The notes under the pieces are model-generated. The model ran no database searches, was not told where the DNA came from, and saw only the letters and a list, made by a program, of their open reading frames with translations. DNA of 64,000 bases from CAZPUS01 sp964589825 (GTDB taxonomy: Bacteria; Fibrobacterota; Chitinivibrionia; Chitinivibrionales; WJKA01). The position numbers were made by a program, and so were the translations under genes. The stretch lies in contig CAZPUS010000003.1 in the NCBI GenBank assembly GCA_964589825.1, forward strand, positions 75,314 to 139,313, given 5' to 3'. Positions 34,650 to 44,700 of this stretch are shown here, piece after piece (within the stretch, counting starts at the first letter, position 1; the number at the start of each line of letters is the position of its first letter).

Positions 34650-35747
34650 ATGTTCCGCACAATCACCATCGCATTTATACTGGCAGTTATTTCCGCATGC
34701 ATGTGCCCCGTCTTTACAAAAGAGAACCACGTTCATGGTGTACTACAGCGCAATGAACGATGGCGAGCAGAAAACGGTCCCTATATTATCAATGGGGATC
34801 TGGTTGTTCCGGAAAATATTAAACTTACGATTACACCCGGAACACAGGTATTCATCGCAGTCCCCGATGCATATGACATCGATATCACACAACAGGATCG
34901 ACTCGATTCCTTACTCTCCGCAATTAAGATACGAGGCACATTGAGCTGCATTGGAAAACGCGATGCGCGTATTCGTATCCTTCCTTTATTCGCCAACCGC
35001 AGTCGCGCGGCATGGTACGGTATTATTCTGGACCACAGCTACAGTGAATTGACCGAGATCGCGTTCACCGATATTGTCGGTGCAGCCTATGGAATCTATG
35101 CAACCGGATGCAGACCCGTCATCCGAAACTGCATATTCGAGTACAATAAGGTAGGGATTTTCAACCACGACAAGGGCAACACCTATGCCTTCAACAATGT
35201 GTTTGCACGTAATTTTGTATGCGGTGCACGGATAGAGGCATCAAACCCGACGTATTACAATAATATTTTCTATTCCAACTGGAGCAATGGCCTCTGGGGA
35301 GACGATGTCTCGAGCCTTACATTCGAATATAACTGTGTGTATGGCAATTCGGACAATGCTCTCACCGGGTGTAATCCAAAGTACGGACTACTCACCACCG
35401 CCAATGAAAACGGTGACTCAACCGACTATGCGCATAATATATACGCTGATCCGTTATTTGGAGAGACCGCAATCGCTTCAGGTACTCGAAGCAAAGAAGA
35501 GCCTGATTCCGCGCCGATAAAGGATACCGCACTCATTCGGTTGTTAAAAGATGACTCGACGCATCACGCCGGCAATAACCGCACCGCAAAAATCGAATCG
35601 CGTCTTTACAACAATGCCCGGTTCAGACTTAAGAATAATTCCCCTTGCATTAACGCCGGCAATCCGAAGAAAGCCTTTAAGGACAAAGACGGCAGCAGAA
35701 ATGACATGGGGATTTACGGCGCCCGCGAATTTGTCGATCTTCCCTGA
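34650..35747 (+). CDS. Secreted lipoprotein with right-handed parallel beta-helix
   Basis: The 365-aa protein has a lipoprotein signal (IAFILAVISAC, lipobox ISAC) and a region that opens with ENGPYIINGDLVVPENIKLTITPGTQVFI. That is typical of pectate-lyase-like parallel beta-helix proteins with NosD/right-handed repeats (RNCIFEYNKVGIF, FNNVFARNFVCGARIEA, YNNIFYSNWSNGLWGDD). The final part is DMGIYGA, common in such surface proteins. The start at 34650 is chosen because AGGAGG is 6 nt upstream. It may be a polysaccharide-binding or lyase-like surface protein; catalytic residues are not evident. Confidence 0.82.
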   Translation: MFRTITIAFILAVISACMCPVFTKENHVHGVLQRNERWRAENGPYIINGDLVVPENIKLTITPGTQVFIAVPDAYDIDITQQDRLDSLLSAIKIRGTLSCIGKRDARIRILPLFANRSRAAWYGIILDHSYSELTEIAFTDIVGAAYGIYATGCRPVIRNCIFEYNKVGIFNHDKGNTYAFNNVFARNFVCGARIEASNPTYYNNIFYSNWSNGLWGDDVSSLTFEYNCVYGNSDNALTGCNPKYGLLTTANENGDSTDYAHNIYADPLFGETAIASGTRSKEEPDSAPIKDTALIRLLKDDSTHHAGNNRTAKIESRLYNNARFRLKNNSPCINAGNPKKAFKDKDGSRNDMGIYGAREFVDLP

Positions 35748-35825
35748 GACACCTCATCGCCATGATCCATCACCACAATACCCCCCCCTCTTTACCATAG
35801 CGTGCAGACATATACCCGTGGCACC

Positions 35826-36380
35826 TCACTGCTCGTGCAGCTCAAGCCCCTCCATCATCTCCTTCAGCTGCTTTCTGGTCGCCTCGTCTATCTTCTGTCT
35901 GTTATCGTATTCTTCCAATGCCCGTTCAACAAGCAGAAAACGCGCACGATATTCATCGGTTAATCCATTAAAAAGACCGCACACATCCTGCATCTGGCGT
36001 TTTTCACGGAAGAAAAGCCGTGTAAAGAGATCGCCCGTACGCATCGACTGTGCCCATTTTTCAAAACGGTATATGGGAATCACGTGCTTGCGCGATGTAT
36101 ACATCCCCACAAACGCCGCAATGACGATATTAATGATCACGCTAACCATCAGACTGGGCAATAAGATGGTAAATACCGTCTCCTTATTAAGATTTCCAGA
36201 GGTATCCATCTGGTAGATCAATACGCTGCGATAGCGAATAAAATAGGCAAGCAAAATAATGGCCCATGATACAACCGTCGCGATCACCATCCCACCGATG
36301 ATTTTTTTCATTACCCCTATCTGCACATCTCTTTTTACGAAAAAATTGACGAATGGTCTTCTTCCCGATCTAGGAGCCAT
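35826..36380 (-). CDS. Two-helix membrane protein with HAMP-like cytoplasmic part
   Basis: The 184-aa protein has a basic N-terminus (APRSGRRPFVNFFVKRDVQ), two membrane helices (about 24-46 and 71-91) with a 24-residue loop, and a helical C-terminal portion. Its first part, PIYRFEKWAQSMRTGDLFTRLFFREK, looks like a HAMP domain linker, followed by a coiled-coil tail. Similar small proteins may relay or modulate membrane signals; no catalytic or methyl-accepting region is present. GGGAG lies upstream. It is transcribed in the same direction as, and 142 nt downstream of, the TonB/DUF4159 gene. Confidence 0.65.
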   Translation of the reverse strand: MAPRSGRRPFVNFFVKRDVQIGVMKKIIGGMVIATVVSWAIILLAYFIRYRSVLIYQMDTSGNLNKETVFTILLPSLMVSVIINIVIAAFVGMYTSRKHVIPIYRFEKWAQSMRTGDLFTRLFFREKRQMQDVCGLFNGLTDEYRARFLLVERALEEYDNRQKIDEATRKQLKEMMEGLELHEQ

Positions 36381-36522
36381 GATCTGCCATCTCCCTCTTT
36401 AAATGTGTGTAAGAATGCTGCTATACTACGTATTATACCACCTTGGGCTCTGAAGTGTCAATAGCATCACACCACACCAATAGTTATACCATACTGATAT
36501 ATCTGCCAACTGCAAAAATAGA

Positions 36523-38397
36523 TTATTCTTTAACGATCTGTTCGTTAAATGCATAATAAATGACATTGGTCACCCATTTAAGCGCTGCTTGCTGACGTGA
36601 ATCCTTTTTGCCCATTTTGGCCAGCCAGGCTTTCTCTTTATATCCTTCGGTATACAGAATGGCCGCACGCCCTTTAAATGAATACCCGAAGACCCCTTTT
36701 TCAAGGTAGGGCAGATCGCGTGCGTCGACAGATCCTGATGAGGGCACGTTATCGATATTGTAGTATGAAGAAAAAACAGGATGTTTGGGGTTCTTGCGCG
36801 GCAACTTTCTCAAGTGACTCACAAAGAAACCGCCCGTCTTTTTACAAAGTCCCGCTTCTATCTGATACACATAAAAACCGCTTTCCACCGGATTTCCATT
36901 ATTATCCACCGCATACCATTTGTAGTGCTTGTTTTTCTTCAGGTAAGGACGTGGTGCCATTTCGTAAAGTGTATCGGTATATACAACGGCACCTCGTTTA
37001 TTGTTGACAGTAATCATCACATCAGTATAGGTCGGCAGAATCATGGGGAAAAAAGTCCATGGATGAAAGACCTCCGGGACCGGATCGCGCAAGACATAAC
37101 CCGATACTTCGCTGTCGTCCTGCTGCAGTTTCTCGAGCGTGGCCTGACCGGTACTGTCCGGGGCCCCGGTCTCTTCAATAATATCACGTATCAGCCCTCG
37201 CATACGCACGCACACATTCTCATTATGCGTATTGATAAAATAGATAAAACCACCATGATGGATATACGTACGCAGAAAACGCATATTCTGCTCCGACAGG
37301 CTTTTGGGCACACCGTGTGCCGAACAGAAAAGAATACGCTGACGCATAATTTCGGATATTCGAAAAAATTCATATATTCCCTCCAGCTCCCTGCCAGTGG
37401 GCCTTTGCGTTTCCCACAACAGCATGAACGACTGCTCCGCGCGTGCGACATAGGCTTTGCGCCAGTCATCGAGCGGAAAACTCTTTTCAATGGTCTCAAT
37501 CCAGTTTCCCTCTTCCACCGTCATTCTCGTATCGAAACGAATGCGGAAATAATCGCTCATTATTTTTCTTATACGACGTTTAAAAACCTGATACTTGCGT
37601 GCACTTATAAACGCAAGTGCATCCGCGACAAGATTGAGGCAGTCGATTTCTGGTTTAAGACGTGAAACTTCCCTGGTTTCGGTCGACAAGGTTCTGTCGA
37701 GTCCGATCTCATACCATGAGGAAAAGCTCTTGTATCTTCCTACCATGGAAACCGCGCGGCTGCCGAGTTTGATTTTAAGCGTGGTATTGGTCGAAATATA
37801 ATCGGCTATATTCTCCAGTTCTCCGTCACTCCACTCTTTTTCCGGATCGTCGCCAGCACTTCCGGGCAGAAGAAGCGTGGTTATCTCCGCTTTCCCCGAA
37901 AGACGCTTGCCGCTTCCCACGATATTGCCTTTACGAAACGAAAAATCGTTCATTCCGATGTCGAAATCCATATTCATCGAAATGTTGACCGTGGCCAGCT
38001 GGGACTGTGATACCACGGCCGCCATCTGATCCGATCCCGCCGCATGCATGGATGGCGCAACCGATATGGCGTTGGCATTTGAGGAAAAATTGCGAAACAT
38101 CGAGGCATCGAACGATTGATCCAGATCGGGATTTGCGGCGATATTGTCGACATTTATATCCACATCTATTTTCGGCGGGGCCTCTATATCCGCTTTAGGA
38201 GGCGGTGGCGGTTCGGGAGGAGGAGGCGGTTCGGTTACCACTTCGACCGCTTTCATTATCTTGTCCTTAATTATCTTGTCCGCACCTGTCACACGAAGAA
38301 GCAGAAACGCGAGTACATGCGCCCCGACAGTCACAAGCAGAGCAATTCGTGTTATTTTTCGCTGTTTTCGTCTTTTTTCGGTAATTGCTGATGGCAT
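36523..38397 (-). CDS. TonB-like protein with C-terminal DUF4159-type domain
   Basis: The 624-aa protein begins with a cytoplasmic basic stretch, one membrane helix (about 16-36) and a proline-rich segment (EPPPPPEPPPPPKADIEAPP), the classic TonB N-terminal layout. A linker and a helical region follow. From about residue 345 it matches DUF4159: FLRTYIHHGGFIYFIN, RDIIEET, then HPVFSSYYNID and GVFGYSFKGRAAILYTEGYKEKAW. A FlgD/T9SS-like strand piece (NNGNPVESGFYVYQIEAG) is inserted in the middle. The combination suggests coupling of an inner-membrane energy transducer-like anchor with a glutamine-amidotransferase-like fold in the periplasm. AGAGGT precedes the ATG by 8 nt. No ExbB/ExbD is near. 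Confidence 0.75.
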   Translation of the reverse strand: MPSAITEKRRKQRKITRIALLVTVGAHVLAFLLLRVTGADKIIKDKIMKAVEVVTEPPPPPEPPPPPKADIEAPPKIDVDINVDNIAANPDLDQSFDASMFRNFSSNANAISVAPSMHAAGSDQMAAVVSQSQLATVNISMNMDFDIGMNDFSFRKGNIVGSGKRLSGKAEITTLLLPGSAGDDPEKEWSDGELENIADYISTNTTLKIKLGSRAVSMVGRYKSFSSWYEIGLDRTLSTETREVSRLKPEIDCLNLVADALAFISARKYQVFKRRIRKIMSDYFRIRFDTRMTVEEGNWIETIEKSFPLDDWRKAYVARAEQSFMLLWETQRPTGRELEGIYEFFRISEIMRQRILFCSAHGVPKSLSEQNMRFLRTYIHHGGFIYFINTHNENVCVRMRGLIRDIIEETGAPDSTGQATLEKLQQDDSEVSGYVLRDPVPEVFHPWTFFPMILPTYTDVMITVNNKRGAVVYTDTLYEMAPRPYLKKNKHYKWYAVDNNGNPVESGFYVYQIEAGLCKKTGGFFVSHLRKLPRKNPKHPVFSSYYNIDNVPSSGSVDARDLPYLEKGVFGYSFKGRAAILYTEGYKEKAWLAKMGKKDSRQQAALKWVTNVIYYAFNEQIVKE

Positions 38398-38789
38398 ACG
38401 ACGTTTACCTCTTGAAAAAATGTATTATCTGGGGTAAAATAATAATAATGACACTGAAAATGCCATTTCCGTCCCTGTTTTTTTACCTTCTCTACGGTTT
38501 TTCAATACCATGTATGGCGCTTTATCTGTATACGGTGATTGAGGTATGCCGTTTTTTTCCGCATATAGCATCCACCACCGACCTCCTGTGCAGCATCGGC
38601 CATACCTGCAATGCAACGACGACCACACCAGCTTTTTTATCCCTGCAGCTTCGAGCTACCAATACTACGCGTAACGTTTACCGGAATAGCCTCATTATTC
38701 CACTTCAGACGCGTACCTAAAAAGAATTAAAAATTTGCATATGTAATAAGATATTATGTAATTTTAGTAGATGAATTATGTTGCATAAA

Positions 38790-38872
38790 GCCGAAGTGGT
38801 GGAATTGGTAGACGCGGCGGACTCAAAATCCGCTGGATTTTTTCCGTGCCGGTTCGAGTCCGGCCTTCGGCA
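38790..38872 (+). tRNA. tRNA-Leu (anticodon CAA)
   Basis: The acceptor stem GCCGAAG (38790-38796) pairs with CTTCGGC (38865-38871), followed by discriminator A; no CCA is encoded. The D-arm region is GGAATTGGTAGACG. The anticodon stem is GCGGA/TCCGC around CTCAAAA, giving anticodon CAA (codon UUG). A long variable arm, as in class II leucine tRNAs, precedes the TTCGAGTCC T-arm. The 392-nt stretch before it (38398-38789) shows no gene. Confidence 0.97.
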
Positions 38873-38885
38873 ATATAGTCGGAAA

Positions 38886-38915
38886 CCTGTACGGCATTGT
38901 CCTGTACGGCATTGT
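38886..38915 (+). repeat. Tandem 15-bp direct repeat (two units) after tRNA-Leu
   Basis: CCTGTACGGCATTGT occurs twice in immediate succession (38886-38900 and 38901-38915), 14 nt past the tRNA. TATAGTCGGA also repeats at 38875 and again around 38943. The rest of the 440-nt gap to the exporter gene (39313) contains no gene I can support. Confidence 0.8.
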
Positions 38916-39312
38916 ATAGGGTGCACCTGTACTGCTGCGCGGTATAGTCGGAGAGAGACTGCATTACCCGATCAGCCAATGCAGTGGCCTGCACGGAACG
39001 CTATTTGCTTGTACGCGGTACGATAGAATAGTAAATGGTTAAGCTTTTCCGTGTAATATGCCGATAATAACTAATGTGCCGTTTTTTCAGTATATATACC
39101 TGTACGCCGCAATAAACCTGCCTCTGCCGGGAATTCCGGTATGCATGGAGAGGGCATACACAGGCGCGTTTTGTGATAAAACCGTTCCAATTCATTTAAA
39201 AGCGTATACGCATATATACTTCAACCGAGTTATTTATCAGCTACAAATCAACAAGTCACTGCAGACATCTTTTATACTGCATTTGTATTCAACAGGAAAG
39301 ATACTCACGGCT

Positions 39313-39945
39313 ATGCCCATACAGAATTTAATCGCGTACGCGTTTATCTGTCTGCTTACGGTAACTTCGGCCGCATCGGCACAGCAGGAAACCTATAAAC
39401 TGCAGCCGGGTGATGTTATATCGATAAACGTAGTGGAACATCCCGAATACTCCGCGCGGCATAAAATTCGGCCGGATGGTAATATCAATTATCCGGTATT
39501 GGGAGAAATCAAGGTTTCTTCACTAAGCTGCGCAGAACTCGCAAAAATGATGGAAGAAAAACTCACTTCTTATATCAACAACCCCATGGTATCGGTAGCG
39601 GTCGAAAAATACTACGCAAATAAAATCTATATTATCGGGAATGTGCGTAATCCGGGACGCTTCGAAATATATGAACCGGTCACCATTCTGAATGCACTCG
39701 CGATGTGCGGCGGTTTGACAAAAAAGAATGCCAGTCTGGTCAAGATTATAAAAAAAAGCGGAGAAATGAAAGATGTAAACCTGAAAACGTCATTTACTGC
39801 ACAAAATTCGGACCTCCCCATGCTCTACCCGGGAGATACGCTCTACGTTCCCTCTCCATTCAGCGTACCGTGGGGACTCATTGCAACAATTGTCAGCATT
39901 ATCAGCTCGTCGATCATGATCGTAGTTAATGTGAACAGACTGTAA
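39313..39945 (+). CDS. Polysaccharide export protein, Wza/SLBB family
   Basis: The 210-aa protein has a signal peptide (LIAYAFICLLTVTSAASAQ) and a polysaccharide-export (Wza) domain: YKLQPGDVISINVVEHPEYS, IRPDGNINYPVLGEIKV, ELAKMMEEKLTSYINNP. One SLBB domain follows (YIIGNVRNPGRFEIYEPVTILNAL). It ends with a hydrophobic helix (IATIVSIISSSIMIVV). It lacks the long C-terminal outer-membrane barrel helix of Wza. The start 39313 gives a clean signal peptide; the frame is open upstream but composed of unlikely sequence. It begins the exopolysaccharide/envelope gene set. Confidence 0.88.
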   Translation: MPIQNLIAYAFICLLTVTSAASAQQETYKLQPGDVISINVVEHPEYSARHKIRPDGNINYPVLGEIKVSSLSCAELAKMMEEKLTSYINNPMVSVAVEKYYANKIYIIGNVRNPGRFEIYEPVTILNALAMCGGLTKKNASLVKIIKKSGEMKDVNLKTSFTAQNSDLPMLYPGDTLYVPSPFSVPWGLIATIVSIISSSIMIVVNVNRL

Positions 39946-39975
39946 CGAAGCGTGCGAGCGTAAGGTATTTTTCGC

Positions 39976-40911
39976 ATGAGCGTACCTGTCATTCTATGCA
40001 TCGGCAGTGGGAAGGGCGGGGTCGGAAAAACCACGACCATTGCACATCTTGGATATACGCTTACACGCCGGGGTTTTTCAGTGGGGTTTATCGACGCCGA
40101 CGTCGGTGGCGCCAACCTCCATCTTTTCCTCGGTAGCGATAACTTACAGAAAGGTCTCGGCACACTGCTGACGGAGAAGGATACCCCATTGTCGGATGTA
40201 ATGAACCCGCTTTCCTTTTCGAACGATTCCTGGTTCGTCCCTGCAGGCGCACACAGTGGCGATTTCGCGAACATCGGATTCAGTCAAAAGCAAAAACTTA
40301 TTCGCCGGTTCAGAGAATCTCAGGCAGACTATGTGTTCATCGACCTTGGGGCTGGATCACATTCTCATGTAACCGATTTTTTTGCGTCATTTCCGCACAA
40401 CATCCTTCTTATCGACGGCTCTCCACCTTCGGTGGAAAATGCTTATATTTTTCTTAAAAACAGTGTCGTGCGCGGGCTATTGAGATTTTTCCCGGGAAGA
40501 CAGGACATCAAAAAATTTATTGCCGAATCACTCTCTACCGGCGGGGTCCGGTCGGTGACAAGCATCGAAGAGATGATCGTGACATTACAGCACAGTTTTT
40601 CGGTCGATACGGACGCACTCAAATCATGGCTCTATTCCCGTCGGATCTATCTGGTAATCAATATGCTTACCAACAGCATTGATGAACAACGGGCAAACAA
40701 ATTGACCAATATAGTACGCAAGTACCTTGCACTCAACTGTGTATATATTGGGTATGTTGCCTATTCCTCTTTTTTCAAAAATGCGTGGAACCGAGGCGGA
40801 AGCCGACACAGCGCTCCCTCATTCCTGGCAGAAAAACCTGAGAAGGTTTCCCATTGTTTTGACACAATAGCCCACAATCTTATCACCCTTACCAGAGGCA
40901 CCAGTCAGTGA
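39976..40911 (+). CDS. MinD/ParA-type ATPase of the EPS cluster
   Basis: The 311-aa P-loop ATPase has deviant Walker A GSGKGGVGKTT, the A' region FIDADVGGANLHLFLG and switch II-like VFIDLGAG. It resembles MinD/FlhG-like proteins more than the BY-kinase ATPase domain. No clear C-terminal amphipathic membrane-targeting helix is seen. Position between the exporter and the AAA ATPase suggests it places or regulates the export machinery at a cellular site. Its stop overlaps the next gene's GTG start (GTGA). Confidence 0.85.
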   Translation: MSVPVILCIGSGKGGVGKTTTIAHLGYTLTRRGFSVGFIDADVGGANLHLFLGSDNLQKGLGTLLTEKDTPLSDVMNPLSFSNDSWFVPAGAHSGDFANIGFSQKQKLIRRFRESQADYVFIDLGAGSHSHVTDFFASFPHNILLIDGSPPSVENAYIFLKNSVVRGLLRFFPGRQDIKKFIAESLSTGGVRSVTSIEEMIVTLQHSFSVDTDALKSWLYSRRIYLVINMLTNSIDEQRANKLTNIVRKYLALNCVYIGYVAYSSFFKNAWNRGGSRHSAPSFLAEKPEKVSHCFDTIAHNLITLTRGTSQ

Positions 40912-41762
40912 GTTATTTAACCTATTGGAATCTGAAAGAAAAGCCGTTTGAAGAAGTGTGCAACAGCCATTTCTTTTTTGAAAGTGATGATCACCGGGAA
41001 GCCTTCGATCGTATGCACTACGTAATAAACGACCGCAATATGAACATATGCCTGCTTACAGGGGAAATCGGATCCGGAAAAACGATCACAAAAAACATAC
41101 TTCGCAGTACGCTTTCACCCCAGCATTTTCAGATCATTGATTTTGACAATTCCAATTTTTCCTTCGAGGACATTGTATACGATATTATCTCGCGATTCAG
41201 GTTCAGAGACCCTGCCATAGAAATGCAGCTTGACGAGAGCGTAAGTTCGCCCGGCCGGGGTGATAAGTATATGCTGATGAAATCATTTACCGCCAAGCTC
41301 GAAAAACTCGTGTATACCGAAAAACGGCACCTCGTACTTATATTCGATGAAGCACAGCAAATGTCTGAAGAGGTGATTGAAGAGATAAAAAATTTGACCA
41401 ATATTTCATCTGAAACACAAAACTACATCACCGTGTTTTTCATAGGACAACCGGAGCTTCGCACAAAGATATCACGGCTAAAGCAAGTGGACCAGCGCAT
41501 TTTTCTGCGTTTTCACCTTAACAACCTCGGGTATGAAAACACCCGCAAATACATTCAGCATCGGTTGCGGGTTGCAGGCTGCGAACACGAAGCGATATTC
41601 ACCGCCGATGCTTTTTCGCACATCTTTCACAATACTGCCGGAGTGCCACGCGAAATTAACAGAGTATGCAAGCTTGCACTTACCTACGGGTATGCGCATG
41701 GGCTCTCTGAAATAACAAAAGAAGATATTCAGGTAGTAATTAACGATATCACCGCTACATAA
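40908..41762 (+). CDS. ExeA/GspA-like AAA ATPase
   Basis: The 284-aa protein starts at GTG overlapping the MinD-like stop. Motifs: N-terminal YWNLKEKPFEEV (typical ExeA start), Walker A TGEIGSGKT, Walker B HLVLIFDEAQQMS, sensor FFIGQPELRTK, and a C-terminal GVPREINRVCKLAL arginine-finger region. This family appears with type II secretion (ExeA) and in exopolysaccharide loci (XrtA-associated ATPase). No exosortase or PEP-CTERM protein is seen here. Function in the cluster: probable assembly ATPase, inferred. Confidence 0.88.
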   Translation: MSYLTYWNLKEKPFEEVCNSHFFFESDDHREAFDRMHYVINDRNMNICLLTGEIGSGKTITKNILRSTLSPQHFQIIDFDNSNFSFEDIVYDIISRFRFRDPAIEMQLDESVSSPGRGDKYMLMKSFTAKLEKLVYTEKRHLVLIFDEAQQMSEEVIEEIKNLTNISSETQNYITVFFIGQPELRTKISRLKQVDQRIFLRFHLNNLGYENTRKYIQHRLRVAGCEHEAIFTADAFSHIFHNTAGVPREINRVCKLALTYGYAHGLSEITKEDIQVVINDITAT

Positions 41763-41768
41763 ATACGC

Positions 41769-44700
41769 ATGTCAGACAAAGAAAAAAAACCGTTCAGACT
41801 GGGAGACATCCTTTCAAGGCTTAAGAAAGACGGAAGCCTTGACGACGTATCGGAGGGGGCAACGGATAACGATGAACACCGTGCCGAGACCGGCCATTCC
41901 GGCCTTTTTTCTTCACCCGGATCGATGTCCGCACTGCACAATTCACCAAAAGACGATTCTCTTCCTGCACAACCGGTATTCGGTACCCCCCGGGCACGAA
42001 ATGAAGCGCAATCGGTTCCTCGACAGGAAAAAAACGAACCGCCTTCGAGCTTCGCTTCGTCAGATGACAATAATACCTCCGGAAATGAGAGAGCCTCTTC
42101 GGGTACGGTTCCCCCTTCTCCTCCTCCACCACCGGGCGGATCCGGATCGGACGGGGGCAATTACTTCCAGGGCGGCGCATCATTTTCCGAAAACGATGAT
42201 GAAGAAGAATTCGACATATACCGCTACCTGAGCGTCATTCTTCGCCGCAAGTGGCTCATTGCCGCCTGTGCGATCATCGCCGGGCTTTACAGCCTTTACA
42301 ACTTCTCAACCGCAGAAAAGCACTATATTGCACGGGCGCGACTTCTTTTTACCCCCGGTTACAGACAGCTTATCAATGACGATGCTATGATGTGGCAATT
42401 ATGGGGCAGCAGAGAAATCCGTCTCAATACCCATCTGGAATTACTGAAAAGCAACAGACAGGTTCTCGAAAGTGTTTCGGATAAACTTGGCGAAAACGTC
42501 TCTCCCACAACCATAAAAGCGGGAATCACTGTCCATCGCGGCGGTGGCAAGGATGATGACAGCGAAAACAACATCATTGTTCTTACATTACAACACAACC
42601 ATCCGGATACTGCGCAGCTGATACTCAATACACTGTGCAGAGAATACATGCGCTATATAAGCGAAGTGAATGCGCGCGATCTCACTTCCACAATTATTAA
42701 ACTGCAAACCCAGATAAACAAGATAAAAAACGACCTCAGCGATAAAGAAAACAAGCTGCGGGCATTTAAGGAAAATAATGAACTGGTTGAGCTCAATAGT
42801 GCGACAAACACCATTATATCGAAACTCTCCAATATGGAATCGAATCTGCAAAACACGAGGATCGATCTGAAATCGAATCGTGATAAGATTAAATCGGTAA
42901 CGCAGGAAATGACACAAAACGACATGAAGGTAGTAGGAAATATAACATATGAAGATCCCTACCGCAATCGTCTTTCCGAACTTGAATTCGATCTCAACAA
43001 CCTGCTTACCGAATATAGTCCCGACCATTACAAGGTACGTATGGTCAAGGATAAAATCGAAAAAATGAAGGAGATCATTCGCTCCGATATCGAAACAAAG
43101 ATCGCACGAAAAAAAACATATGTAAACAACCCTATTCAACAAACGCTTCGTCAGCAATACATCGATCTCAATCTGGCGATTACGGCGCTGGAGTCCAAAC
43201 GCAAGGCCCAGGAACAGATCGTCGAACAGCTGAATCGCAAGCTACAGTCTCTGCCTGCACTGCAGCAGGAATATGCGCGTCTTCAACGCAATACCAGCTC
43301 ACTCGAAAAAACACTCCGCAAGCTTCAGGACAAATACGAAACCCTAAAGATCAAGCGGGATTCGCAGGAATCCGATCTCAAGATTCTCGAGCTTGCAAAA
43401 GTGCCACAAACCGCATATTCCGACATGAGCGTGTCACGGATACCGCTCGGAATTATAATCGGACTGATTATCGGAATTGCACTCGCATTTGTGTGGGAAT
43501 ACCTCGATCAGACGATCAAGGATCCCCAGGAAGTAGAAAAGTCCACCGGGCTTCCTCTACTTGGGCTCATTCCCTATTATGAAAACGACGAATCACCGAT
43601 ACTTCATGGCGATCTCACAAAAGATAAGACAAAACTCGAACCCTACCGCGCGCTCAGAACCAGCCTTAAACACATTTTTTCCACACACCATATCCAGAGT
43701 CTCCTGGTCTGCAGTGCAGTAAAAGGCGAAGGGAAAACCACTATCGCGATTAATCTCGCGATTTCGTTTGCCCTTGACGGCAGGAAGGTGATTATTGTAG
43801 ACGGCGATCTGCGTCGTCCGAGTCTGCACGGTTTTTTTCATATTCCCTCTCCGTCAAAAGGTCTTACGCATTGCCTGCAGGGCAGCGCCACGATTCAGGA
43901 CGTAATAACCCCTACCAACATACCCAATCTCTACTGCGTAACGGCCGGAGAACGGGTTGCCGACAGTGCCGAGTTACTCGGCTCCGCTCATCTTTCCACG
44001 TTGATATCGAGTCTTAAAGAGCATTCTCAGCTGGTGATTTTTGATTCTCCTGCGCTCGTCCCAATCAGCGATTCAATTACCATCGCCGCATCAATGGATG
44101 CGACTATTTATGTATTACGTGCGCTGTGGACCCCACGAAAAGCAACGCTGCAGTCCAGAAATCAGCTTAGTCAGGTCGGAAGCAATATTATTGGAGCGGT
44201 GCTCAACGGACTCTCCCCTGCAAGCGGCTACTATCCGTACTACTACGGCTATTATCGCTACTATTCTTACAAATACGCCTATGAAGAGGACGAACCCGCA
44301 CCCCGTCATTCAATCCGCCGGTTCGGATTGGGCCTTGAAAAAAAAGCCAGAGAGGGACTCCATATGCTCAAGCTTTCACTCCCCTCTTTTTTCAGCAGAA
44401 TGGGAACTTTTTTTTCACACCTGGGTCGCAGCACATTATTCTGGATTCTGCTCGTGCTCTTTGTCGGCCTTGCCGTTGCCTCCGGCCTTATCTCCTCCAG
44501 ACGTGCTCACAAGCAGAAAACCATCAAGGCGGCCGATATCTCCTACCGTGGTTCTGTCGCACAATCGGCCGAATCCGTCTCTGGATCTTCCGCTCGGAGT
44601 AACACCCCTCATACACCAATAACAATTGAAAAAGAACAAACCTCATCCTACGGGGTCTCCTCCTCGGATATAGAGGCACTGCATCGGGCAGTCCAGCAAA

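Noticed and set aside
36781..37665. 294-codon plus-strand open frame
   Set aside because: Antisense to the TonB/DUF4159 gene; Cys/His-rich composition is not protein-like.
38385..38720. 111-codon plus-strand open frame before tRNA-Leu
   Set aside because: It overlaps the start and ribosome site of the minus-strand TonB-like gene, has no Shine-Dalgarno sequence, and its tail is low-complexity Thr-rich.
39976..40911. MinD-like ATPase as cell-division MinD
   Set aside because: No minC or minE is adjacent and its gene is coupled to EPS genes; a cluster-specific role is more likely.
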